Of a stretch of 64,000 nucleotides of DNA, positions 35,640 to 45,400 are shown one piece after another. The stretch covers positions 79,511,718 through 79,575,717 of the forward strand of contig NC_061862.1 in the NCBI RefSeq assembly GCF_907164915.1. The letters are read 5' to 3'. Positions within the stretch are counted from its first letter, which is position 1. Each line of letters opens with the position of its first letter. The notes under the pieces are model-generated. The model made no database searches, was not told the DNA's origin, and saw nothing but the letters and a program-made list of their open reading frames with translations. The DNA is from Impatiens glandulifera (Eukaryota; Streptophyta; Magnoliopsida; Ericales; Balsaminaceae). Position numbers and translations under genes: made by a program.

Positions 35640-38600
35640 GGTGTAAATAATTTTCTTTTGCAGGTTAGGAGAAGCAACCTGCTAAAGAACTCGGAATGAT
35701 ATCTGGACAGCGGATGTTCAAGACACATGACCGGCAACGATGAGCTACTAACCGACATCAAGTATGAAACCGGAGCAATTATAACATTCGGTGACAACTC
35801 GAAAGGTAAAACCGTGGGCAAGGGTAAGATTGTCCATGGTAACCTATCCATAAATAACGTATTACTGGTAGAAGAACTGCATTTTAATCTATTGAGTATA
35901 AGTCAAATGTGCGATGTAGGTTATAAAGTTGAATTTCATAAAAATGCATGTTTAGTTAAGAATCAGTAAAATGATATCATTTTAACCGGTAACCGAATGG
36001 GAAATATTTACAAAGTTAATTGGAAAACTGATTTTGAAAAACCTGTGTGCATGATAGCCGGAAATGATCCAAACTGGCTTTGGCATAAACGATTAAACTA
36101 TTTGAATTTCAAAACAATTAACTTTATATGTTCCAAAGAACTAGTTCACGGTTTTCCAAATGTTAAGTTCTCAAAAGATAAAGTATGTGCTGCATGTCAA
36201 ATGGGCAAACAAATAAAGTCATCTTTCAAAAGTAAAGGAAACTATCAATCTGAACGATGTTTAGAACTTTTACATATGGATTTGTTTGGTCCGGTTAAAG
36301 TAACCAGTCTAGGAGGCATGCATTATACTATGTTAGTTATTGATGACTATTCTAAATTTACTTGGGTAACATTTCTAGCCTCTAAAAATCAAGCAACTCC
36401 AAACCTGATCAAATTGATTTTGAGAATACAAAATGAAAAATCTATTCGAGTAAACAAAATCAGAAGTGATAGAGGAACTGAGTTTATAAATAGCAATTTA
36501 ACCACTTTTCTTGATGATTCCGGTATTAGACACGAGTTGTCTAGTGCCAGAACTCCTCAACAAAACGGCATGACTGAGAGAAGAAACCGAACTCTCAAGG
36601 AAGCCGCAAGGTCAGTGATAGCTGATTCGGGTATTGCTCAAAAGTTTTGGGCTGAAGCTATCAATACCGCATGCTATACTCAAAACCGATCTTTAGTAAC
36701 TAAATGTTTTTCCAAAACCCCTTTTGAAATATACTATGATCGAATTCCAAACATACGGTATTTTCGAATTTTTGGTAGCAAATGTTTTGTTCACAACAAC
36801 GGCAAGAATTACTTTACCGCTTTTGATGCTAAATCCGCTGAGGGAATAATGTTGGGATGTTCAGCTGTAAGTAAAGCCTATAGGATATATAATACTAGGA
36901 CTTTAACATTTGAAGAAACAGCCCACGTTGTTTTTGATGAATCGGTTGAACGAAATACTGAATTACCCTTCGATCTTCACAACAGAATGGAAAATTTCAA
37001 TATCTATTCTGATGATGAAGACGAGGTTCCGGTTTTTAGACGATTTGTCAATGACCAAGCGGTTGATGCTGAACCTCAGCCTGCTTAAGCTGCTTTACCG
37101 CAGAAAGTTGACTCTTCAGTTTCAACTGAAGAAATCGGTCGGTCTGACTCTATTCAACCTACCGATCAGTCTAACCTTGATCAGCCAACCGAAAGCTTAA
37201 TAGACACGTCTCGGATAAACCTTAGAAGGAACAAAAATCATCATCTTGAACTAGTAATAGGTAACATATCCTCACCCGTCCGAACTAGGCAATAAAATTT
37301 GGAACACTATGAAAACTCAGCTTTCATATCACAAATTGAGCCGAAAAAAGTGGATGGAGATTGTCAGATCCCAATTGGATCCTAGCAATGCAAGAGGAAT
37401 TAAACGAGTTTGAGAGAAATAAAGTCTGGTACCTAGTCCCTAGACCGAAAAATAAACCGGTTATAGGAACACGATGGGTATTCAGAAATAAACTCAATGA
37501 AGACGGTTTAGTTACGAGGAACAAAGCCCGGTTAGTGGCTCAAGGCTATAAATAGGAAGAAGGCGTTGATTTTGAAGAATCATTTGCCCCTGTAGCTAGA
37601 CTTGAGGCCATTAGAATATTTTTAGCATATGCGGCTTTCAAAAACTTCAAAGTTTTTCAAATGGATGTTAAAAGTGCTTTTCTAAATGGTAAAGTAAATG
37701 AGGAGGTATATGTTAATCAACCTCCAGGTTTCAAAAATCCAGACCATGAAAACCATGTTTACCGGCTGAACAAAGCCCTTTACGGTTTGAAACAGGCTCC
37801 AAGAGCCTGGTATGATACGTTAACACAATTCTTATTTGATCACAAATTCACAATAGGTTCAGTTGACAAAACACTTTTCAAATTTGAGAGAAAAAAAGAA
37901 CAAATATTACTTGTTCAAATTTATGTCGATGATATTATCTTCGGATCAACCGATCCAAAATTATGTGATAAGTTTTCAAAAATGATGACTGAAAAATTTC
38001 AAATGAGCATGATGGGAGAACTGAGTTTCTTCCTAGGACTTCAGGTTAAGCAGATTGAAGCCGGAACATTCATAAGCCAACCGAAGTACATAGCCGAATT
38101 ATTGAAGAAGTTTGGAATGGATACATGCGCTGAAGCGGCTACGCCAATGAGTCCTTCTGTAAAGCTAGACAAAGATGAGGATGGTCAAGCCGTTGACATC
38201 AAAACATATCGAGGAATGATTGGATCATTGCTCTACCTAACAGTCAGCCGACCGGAAATTCTGTTTGCGGTTGGAGTATGCGGAAGATTCCAAGCCAATC
38301 CTAGGCAATCACACTACACTGCGGCCAAAAGAATATTAAAATATCTGAAGGGAACTCAAGAAGTGGGACTTTGGTATCCAAAAGACTCAAGTTTCAACCT
38401 CATAAGCTACTCAGATGCTGATTACGAAGGATGCAAGATCGATAGAAAGAGTACAAGTGGTACCTTTCAGTTCTTAGGTGACCGGTTAGTTACCTAGAGC
38501 AGCAAGAAACAGACCTCAGTTGCAACATCAACCGTAGAGGCAGAGTATATAGCAGCCAGAATCTGTTGTGCACAACTCCTCTGGATCCAACAACAACTAA

Positions 38601-38878
38601 GGGACTTTGGAGTAGAAGCCAAGGAATCTCCAATATTCTGTGACAACACCAGCGCGATAGCGATCACATACAATCCGGTGTTGCACTCAAGAACAAAGCA
38701 CACTGATATAAAACACCATTTCATCCGGGAGCATGTTCAGGAGAAACACATCCGGTTGGAATACGTCTCGACCGAGCAACAAGTAGTTGACATCTTCATG
38801 AAACCGCTACAGGAAGCTAAGTTTTCTCATTTCAGAAATATTCTGGGAATTACTGATGTTAAGCAACTTATATCATGA
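35640..38878 (+). pseudogene. pol: pol of element D (protease, integrase, RT, RNase H), lightly broken
   Basis: Protease DSGCSRHMTG starts at 35706, preceded by a Trp-to-stop change. Integrase spans about 35997-37088: CAACQMGKQ zinc part, catalytic Asp in HMDLFGPV (36279), Asp in RSDRGTEF and Glu in MTERRNRT, so the triad is present; the second zinc His appears to be Tyr (LNYLN where LGHLN is usual). RT starts near 37361; its catalytic YVDD is at 37922-37933. RNase H runs to 38878 (STVEAEYIAA, HTDIKHHFIRE). Stops occur at 35967, 37086, 37553 and 38495, with a shift near 37355. The domains are otherwise full length. Confidence 0.9.
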
Positions 38879-39511
38879 TCATGCATGCATACTACTTACA
38901 TACATAATAATGAAAAACCGGGATATATGTTGAGGGAGAAGCTCTCGCTTCTCAAACCATATTCAAATAGGTCATTAAAAAAAATGCAAGTATGCCAACC
39001 GGGAAGAAGTTTCCGGTTATGCCTGATCACTTCATGATGTCAAATCACGTGTATACTTACTATACGGTTAAAATGACTTGGTAGAAGTAGATATACTTAA
39101 TCCAAAGTTGAACAAATGTTGATGTGACTCAACATTTCTTCACAATCGGAACAAAATATCCAACTAAAACCGGTCATAGAAAACCGATTAGTACAAATAT
39201 ACTGTGATTTCGATGGATTGAACTTTTCAGGTTAACTTGGGATAGTCAACCGCGTTTTCATGCATACCTTGAGAAATGAAGCTTGTAATAAATAAATACA
39301 GTCTACCGCAATCGAGATGACGACATGTGTCCATCATCAAGAGAGGGAGAGTCACATCTTGTCAATAGATTTTTTTCATCATGAATATCTTGGTAATAAT
39401 TAGTTTTTGCATTGGAAATAAACATTATACACTTCAACAAGTTAAAGCCTATTAAATAATTGATGACATCATTGAGCATGCTTAACCTATTGATCTAGCC
39501 GAATCCCTGGC
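38879..39511 (+). other. spacer between pol and the first extra gene
   Basis: No coding frame. A purine-rich tract with a perfect 7-bp hairpin (GAGAAGC-tctc-GCTTCTC, 38936-38953) follows pol by about 60 bases. The remainder should hold the upstream region of the gene at 39598. Confidence 0.6.
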
Positions 39512-39519
39512 TATATAAA
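39512..39519 (+). promoter_or_regulatory. TATA box of extra gene 1, element D
   Basis: TATATAAA in CCTGGCTATATAAACCACC, 79 bases before the ATG at 39598. The leader between them is C/A-rich with no earlier ATG. Confidence 0.65.
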
Positions 39520-39597
39520 CCACCCTCAAATCCTCACAACTCTTCACAAAATTCACTATTCACAAAAACCATCTTGGGTTCAAACTATCTCAAGAAC

Positions 39598-40334
39598 ATG
39601 AACTCCAACTCTCTAGCAAAGAAAATTCTATTGGCTGATTTTAACTCAATCTACCAATACGAAGATCATGAGGTCAGAGAAATGTTCTTAGCCATTGAAA
39701 GAAGCGGGCTAAGAGGGTTTCTTGAAAATAGATTCATTCTCGACTACCTAGCAGTCGATGAATTCTTCCAGACCGCAAATGAGGTGCATCGAGACATAAT
39801 CGTTGCACAAGTTTACGGTCAATCCTTTCTATTCAGCGAGACAGATTTCGCTGAATACTGCGGTTTGCCCACTAAAGGGGTAACCGATTTAACCTACTCT
39901 CCGATGACCATGGAAGAAATGTGTCATCGGTTCTCCAACTATGACATCCCGGTAAGACCCTGGGGTGCTAAAAGCCAACTCTCTCACAAGTACCAGCTTC
40001 TTTGTGAGATTCTAGGAAAGTCCGTTCTGGGCAGAGAGAAAGGCTATTACTACACCCAAAGGCTTTTCGAGATGATGATCGTCGTTACGGTTGGGACACC
40101 GGTAAATTGATCCTGGATCATCTTCAGCAACCTGAAGAAGATGCTCCTTTCAAACAAAACCGGATACGCTCCTCAGCTAAGCGGTTTTTGTGCTAGCTTG
40201 GATATCCACTCCGGACCTTCGTCACTCTCCATCCGAAGCATGTGCTCACTAAGGAGAGAGTCCAAGAGCTGATTGACCGGTGGGAAACAGCTAAGGCCAA
40301 GAGGAATCAAGCGGCCGGGTCATCAAATGTTTAA
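39598..40334 (+). pseudogene. extra gene 1 of element D (about 245 codons)
   Basis: I chose the ATG at 39598 (MNSNSLAKKILL) because it is the first ATG after a TATA box; text upstream of it is leader. The product is a soluble-looking protein with the domain shared by all five post-pol genes in this window: G-L-x-x-F-L (SGLRGFLE), a paired-Phe motif (VDEFF), F-A-E-x-x-G-L-P, Lys-Ser-Val-x-Gly-Arg (KSVLGR), and a VN-W motif. The Trp codon of that last motif is TGA at 40108-40110. After it the frame shifts near 40190 and ends at TAA 40332-40334 (LIDRWETAKAKR). The domain resembles the putative plant transposon protein domain found in plant retroelements; function is unknown. No signal peptide or membrane segment is visible. 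Confidence 0.75.
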
Positions 40335-40655
40335 CTTATCTCTCATTTTTCTTTTCCTTTCCTAAACCGGTAATTTTGCTGTACTACCGGTTTGGTACCT
40401 TTAATTAATGAAGATCATTTCTTTCTTTTTCAAAAATCAAAAAAATCCTAAAGTAAATGACCAACATTTAATGCGCCGTATCAAACCAAATCAAATCACT
40501 CTTGGAAACAGAAATATTCGTTTTCAAGAAGCATGCCTGATCCGATTTGACTAGACACAATCTTATCCTCTTGAAAATTGACAAAACATTTATGACCAGA
40601 CATAAACGGTCTGATTTTTCAAATATTCTCATTTAATGCACCCAACCGCTCAAGC
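40335..40655 (+). other. intergenic spacer between extra genes 1 and 2
   Basis: No coding sense. It holds the 3' end of gene 1 and the upstream region of gene 2. Confidence 0.6.
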
Positions 40656-40663
40656 TATAAAAA
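40656..40663 (+). promoter_or_regulatory. TATA box of extra gene 2, element D
   Basis: TATAAAAA in GCTATAAAAAGGGG, 106 bases before the ATG at 40769. The leader is rich in CT (ACTCCTCTCTCTCTAAAGC), typical of plant 5' leaders. Confidence 0.7.
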
Positions 40664-40768
40664 GGGGTTCAATCCTTCATCTTCAAACACGCTTCCATTA
40701 CTCCTCTCTCTCTAAAGCTTGAAAGCTCAAAGAACTTCTTTTGATTCTCATTCTCACTCTCTTCCAAA

Positions 40769-41470
40769 ATGTCTGTTGAACTAAGAAACACAATCGTCGT
40801 CAACTTCAAATAAATCAAAGATGGCCGGTTTCACGATACCATCTTTCAACCAATCATAGATTTGGGGCTCCAAAACTTCCTTGAAGGCTCAAACACCATC
40901 CTCGTAGAGGAGGTGTGCGAGTTCTTCAACAATGGACACATTCTTGATGATGGTAGCATAAGGACCATCATCGACGGAAAATTTCTTCGGCTTACCGAAG
41001 AGCATTTTGTCGCCTTCTTCAACCTTCCAACCGAAGGATTTTCTGACTTTCCAACGCCATTCTTTCCGGCTAAGGAAGACTTCGGTTATATCTTCTCTTC
41101 TTCCATCGAACCGGTCGACGACCACGGGAAGAAAGAAAAACTCGCCCCTCACTACCAAGTCTTTCACGATTTGGTTCAGCGGTCTATCATGGGCCGAATG
41201 CCAAACCAAAACTATAACCGGAAGGCATTCGACATCATGATAGCCATCATCCGCAAATCGGCAATCAACTAGTCCTCCTACTTATTCAACAACTTGAAGC
41301 AGCTCATAACCGCTCCAAGAGGAAAGATCGGTTACGCTCCACAAATCTCTCGATTTTTGGAGACTCATCGCCGCAACCTCGTGCCTGGTGTTCCTGTCGG
41401 ACCGGCCAACACTCTGACTCTATCCATGCTAGATAGATGGATATCGAGGATTGAGGAACGGACACCGTGA
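40769..41470 (+). pseudogene. extra gene 2 of element D (234 codons)
   Basis: The start is the first ATG after the TATA box (MSVELRNTIVVNFK). The whole 702-base frame is in register but has a TAA at about codon 15 and a TAG at 41270-41272. The latter replaces the Trp of the conserved (I/V)NW motif. Shared domain motifs are LGLQNFLE, VCEFF, FFNLPTEGFSDFP and RSIMGR, then NNLKQLI and a C-terminal LSMLDRW segment. The gene 2 copy in element E has the same length, 702 bases including the stop, which supports both ends. Closest relative in the window is that copy (shared word FSDFPT). Function unknown. Confidence 0.78.
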
Positions 41471-41824
41471 CCAAGTGGCTTGTCAGAATGCTAGAGGAGG
41501 ATTGGATTGATCTAGATTAAATTGTTTGTTTTCATTTCCAGTTTTTGGTCATTTTGTTGTACGACCGAAAACCGCCTTACTTCCTCATCGGACTTATTTA
41601 TGAAATTTCTAATTCTTAAAAGTCTCTGTTTATTCAATACATTTCTTTCCGGTTTTGAAATCAATAAACATAAGACTTCATGTTAAACGAAACTTCCGGT
41701 TAACAAAGCTTCCGGTAAATCAGAATCATAAACAAAAACGAAAAGTTTGAAAAACTTACTGCCCACGGTTTTACCGCACAAAATTTACCGGCGAAAGTTA
41801 CTACAGTAACTTCTGGAGGGAAAG
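41471..41824 (+). other. spacer between extra genes 2 and 3
   Basis: No coding frame of note. ACCGG words and short C/T-rich runs occur. It should include upstream promoter DNA of gene 3. Confidence 0.55.
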
Positions 41825-41836
41825 TTGGCGCCAAAA
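41825..41836. promoter_or_regulatory. E2F-like palindromic site upstream of extra gene 3
   Basis: TTGGCGCCAAAA is a near-perfect palindromic E2F-type site, 49 bases before the TATA box. A related word (CTGGAGGGAAAGT) lies just upstream. Element E has an array of similar cores in the same place. Binding is inferred, not shown. Confidence 0.5.
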
Positions 41837-41884
41837 GCTATAACCGAGTGACAGTTCGTCTTCCAACCGTTCAAAACCGCCCAC

Positions 41885-41892
41885 TATATAAG
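41885..41892 (+). promoter_or_regulatory. TATA box of extra gene 3, element D
   Basis: TATATAAG in CCACTATATAAGTCC, 119 bases before the ATG at 42011, with a CT-rich leader (CTTTCTCTCTCTAAAACTC). Confidence 0.7.
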
Positions 41893-42010
41893 TCCAGAGC
41901 AGTTCATTCTCTACACACGCTTTCTCTCTCTAAAACTCTCAAAATTTCAAAAAACTCTCTAACTTCCATTCATCGTTGTTCTTCATTCTTTTTTCTTTCA
42001 CAAAATCATT

Positions 42011-44946
42011 ATGGCCCTAGGTAAAGCACCATTTCAATGGATGTTGCAGGTCAATTTCAACGACATCGACGAACACGTCGGGGAGGAAAACAAGATTGTG
42101 CTTCAATCTCTAAGGGATTCGGGATTGAAACGTTCTTATCTGGTCCGTTCGTCGTGCATCCGACGGCGGTCATGGAGTTTCTGGCGACAGCGACTTTAAC
42201 AAAGAGGAAAGTCTCCGCCACCGTTAGCGGCAAAGAAGTTAATATCACGGAAGAGCTTTTCTCTGAAGCACTCGGTTTGCCGAACACCGGTTTGGACTTC
42301 AAGACTAGCCTGACCGATGTAGAATCTAACGCGGTCCGGTTGGTGATATCGGCTGACGATCAGGATTTGGTGACTCACTCAAGCCGGAAGAACAAGCTGA
42401 AAACGGAGTTCAAGTGGTTGTTGAACATAATCTCTCGTTCAATTCAGGGAAGAGGAGATAACTTCGATAACCTGACCAAACTTAAGCTAAAGATGATGAT
42501 GGCGATTGTCCGCGGTGACAAGATAAATTGGGGAGCCGTCATCTTCGAACAGTTCTGTGAGATGGTGATAACGAAGGATGGCCGGGTTCAGGCCTTCGCG
42601 ATGCAAATCGTCAAAATTCTTAAGTTCCTCAATGTGGAACTTGGTGAAGGTGAACCGCTCCCACCCGCTAACATTCTTAACTTAGAGCCAATGAGCAAGA
42701 AGACTGTCAAAGCGGCTAAACCGAAGTCATCCAAGACGAAGTCTTCAAAGGGAACCGGTTCATCCGCTCCGGCTGAAGAAGGTTCGAAACAAGAAAAACC
42801 TAAGGGGAAGGCAGTTCAATCCGAGGCCTCCCAGAAGAAAAAGGGAAGGAAGAAGTCATCCGCAAAGAAGATCTCCAACAAGGCGGCTGACTCCGAGAAA
42901 ACTCTTTCCTCGGATCATTCGCCGAAGAGAACCGGAGACGTCTTTCAGCCTATTCCCATCAACACCGTTCATCCCATTAATGTCGACTCTCCATCACTAA
43001 AGCAAACCGAACCCTCGGGGAGCCAAGAAGCCGAGTCAACATCAAAGGAGGCAGCAGAGGTTAGTGTTCACTCTGAAAACTCCAAGTCCCCAACCAAGAA
43101 CATCGATGAGGTAATGGTCGACGTAGGCTTAAATACCTCAGAAGTCATTGTGGACGTAGTACAAAATGTTGTTAAGGAAACCGAAGACGATGTGTCAAGT
43201 CGTCTTAAGCCAGCTGATCAGGTTGAGATACCCGGTCAAAGTGAAACTCATTCGGTCGAAGAAACGGCCAAAATTGTAAACATCACCCCTCCGGCTCAAG
43301 AGGGAAATACTGAAGAAAAAGAACCATCCGGTTCAGCGGGGAACAAGTCCGTTCCAATCGACACAACGATCCAATCGGCTCAAGATGGGCTAGCAAACTC
43401 AACAATCATACTTGAAGGGCCAGTTCAGGTTAACAAGGGCAAAGAGGTTTTACTCGAAGATTCCGCGGTAAAGGGAAAAGGTGTTATGCAAACCGGCTCC
43501 CAACCTGAGATTATAACCGAAGTCGAGGTAGTCATGTCCGCAGAAGAAGAGGAGGAGATGTTTGAACGGCTCCTTAGACATATGGACAAAGATGCTGGTG
43601 AGTTGATATCACCATACCACTTATGGGTAAAACTCTGTTGTGAGACAAAGCTGTCAGACATGATCCCGAAGATGAGCGGTAACAAACACTGGGAGAAACT
43701 CTTGGAAACTGAAGAAGTGTCTCTCAAGCTGGCAAATACCAATGTTATCCAAGCCGCATTCAGCAAAACCACGGTGATTCATGAATACGCTCGATTACAA
43801 GCAGTAGAAGATGCGTTGAGGGAAGTAGAAGGAGCAGCTTTAACTCCTATTGAATCAAGAATGTTCGAACGGTTCCACCACGTGCGGGAAAAACACATCA
43901 AAAGTGTTGACCGGCTCGACGCAAAATGGAGGAACGATTGCAGACATCACTTAACTCATGCCGATCTATATTAAAGCAAGCCTTTCTTTAGTGTCGGGGA
44001 GACCTCTATAACAGCAAAAAATCGGGGAAATGATCCTCCTCAAACTGATAAGGCTCCGGAACTTGAGCAGGTAAAGCAAGTAGTGATCGATACAATCATA
44101 TCTTGCCTTGGGAACTACAACATTGCAACCGATGAGAAGATTGCAACAGTTGAAACCAACCTGATGAACACCATCCGGGGATCAGTTCAAGCCAAAATGG
44201 CCAACACTGCTCAAACATCGATCAAATCAATGATAGACGAAGTCGTGCAAACTTCAGTCAAATCATTGATCGCAGAATCTGTCCAAACCGCAACCGCTCC
44301 TCTGGTAGATATGTTGCAGGCTATGTCTGTTCAGATTGGGGAGTTGTTCAAACTTCAAGTGAGCAAAACTTAAGAGAAAATCAATTCTGACGCCGAAACC
44401 GCAAAGAAACTGCAAGACGAAGAAAGGGAGAGGGAATGGTTAAGGAAGGAACTTGAAGAAAAAGATCATGAGTTGGTCAAGCAGTGTAATGAGGAAGAAC
44501 AGGCAGCTCTCCAAGAACCCATACCGGCTCAACCCTCGCACGCTATGAAGACGAGGAATAAAAACAAGCGAAAGGCGGTTGCAGAAGTGATGAAGCGGGC
44601 AGAACAAAACAGTCAAAGAGTGATCGAACCTGTCGGTCTAAACGTGCAACCTCTTGACGAAGAAGAAGAAGAGGACCTCGAAGAACTCAACCAGCGTAAG
44701 AGGAAGGCAATCGAAATTTCAACCGCAACTCCAAGTTCCAGACCGATTGTTGCTCAAAAGCCTCGTCCACCAAAACCAACCTGTGCCGGTTTTGGATTCG
44801 GCAAAAGAACTCCCGGCATCTCAAGTGTATGGGCCGGTTGGCAATTCGACGCTAAACGAAAAGTTAGGGAATGGAGAGCAAGGGAAGAAGAAGAAAGGAG
44901 GCGGAAGGAAAAAGAAATTGAAAAGGGGGGGCCATCCAAACCTTAG
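42011..44946 (+). pseudogene. extra gene 3 of element D: long lysine-rich coiled-coil protein (about 978 codons)
   Basis: The first ATG after the TATA box (MALGKAPFQWML) matches the start of the E homologue (MGRDSALFKHIV). A single-base loss near 42122 shifts the frame; from there one register runs to 44946, broken only by TAA at 43972 and TAA at 44371, both readable as former Gln codons. The N-terminal 220 residues carry the shared domain (ETFLSGPF, AVMEFL, EALGLPNTG, RSIQGRGDN, INW). Then come a Lys/Ser-rich block with basic clusters (KKKGRKKSSAKK), a long acidic, Val-rich linker, a helical region, and a charged coiled-coil tail (EREREWLRKELEEKDHELVK) ending in RRRKEKEIEK. There is no signal peptide and no membrane helix, so it is not an obvious envelope protein. 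Nuclear location is an inference from basic clusters. Confidence 0.8.
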
Positions 44947-45130
44947 TTTCTTTTATTTCCCTAAGAACAATTTATTTATGTTTGATTTGGTTTCAGAACT
45001 CAGTCGTTTTTATCATATTTTGAAGTTATTATTTTCTAAATATCCTTTGAAAAATCAAAACATGCTTTGAAATTTTTCTTAAGCAGAAAAACATCAAAAG
45101 GCAAAACTGTTAAAACAGATTTTTCAAACT
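44947..45130 (+). other. 3' untranslated spacer after extra gene 3
   Basis: AT-rich DNA between the last stop and the purine-tract repeats; nothing else recognised. Confidence 0.55.
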
Positions 45131-45400
45131 GGCCATACATTACTAGTTTTGAATATTTATTCTAAATAATCAAAAAGGGAGAAATTGATAGAAAAATTAA
45201 GTAAGTTCATTTTCAAACCGGCCATACATTACTAGTTTTGAATATTTATTCTAAATAATCAAAAAGAGAGAAATTGAAAGAAAAATTAAGTAAGTTAATT
45301 TTCAAATCGGCCATACATTACAAGTTTTGAATATTTATTCTAAATAATCAAAAAGGGAGAAATTGATAGAAAAATTAAGTAAAGTTAATTTTTGGAACCG
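45131..45400 (+). repeat. triplicated polypurine tract / U3 start (period 89 bp)
   Basis: Units begin GGCCATACATTAC at 45131, 45220 and 45309. Each contains TCAAAAAGGGAGAAAT (AGAGAG in the second) directly followed by a TGATAG-like word (TGAAAG in the second) and AAAAATTAAGTAA. The third unit is the functional junction, because its TGATAG at 45364 starts the 3' LTR. The first two are therefore duplicate PPT-LTR junctions inside the element. Confidence 0.88.

Noticed and set aside
42037..42120. ATG at 42037 as start of extra gene 3
   Set aside because: It reads a wrong frame until the one-base loss near 42122. The ATG at 42011 matches the N-terminus of the homologue in element E.
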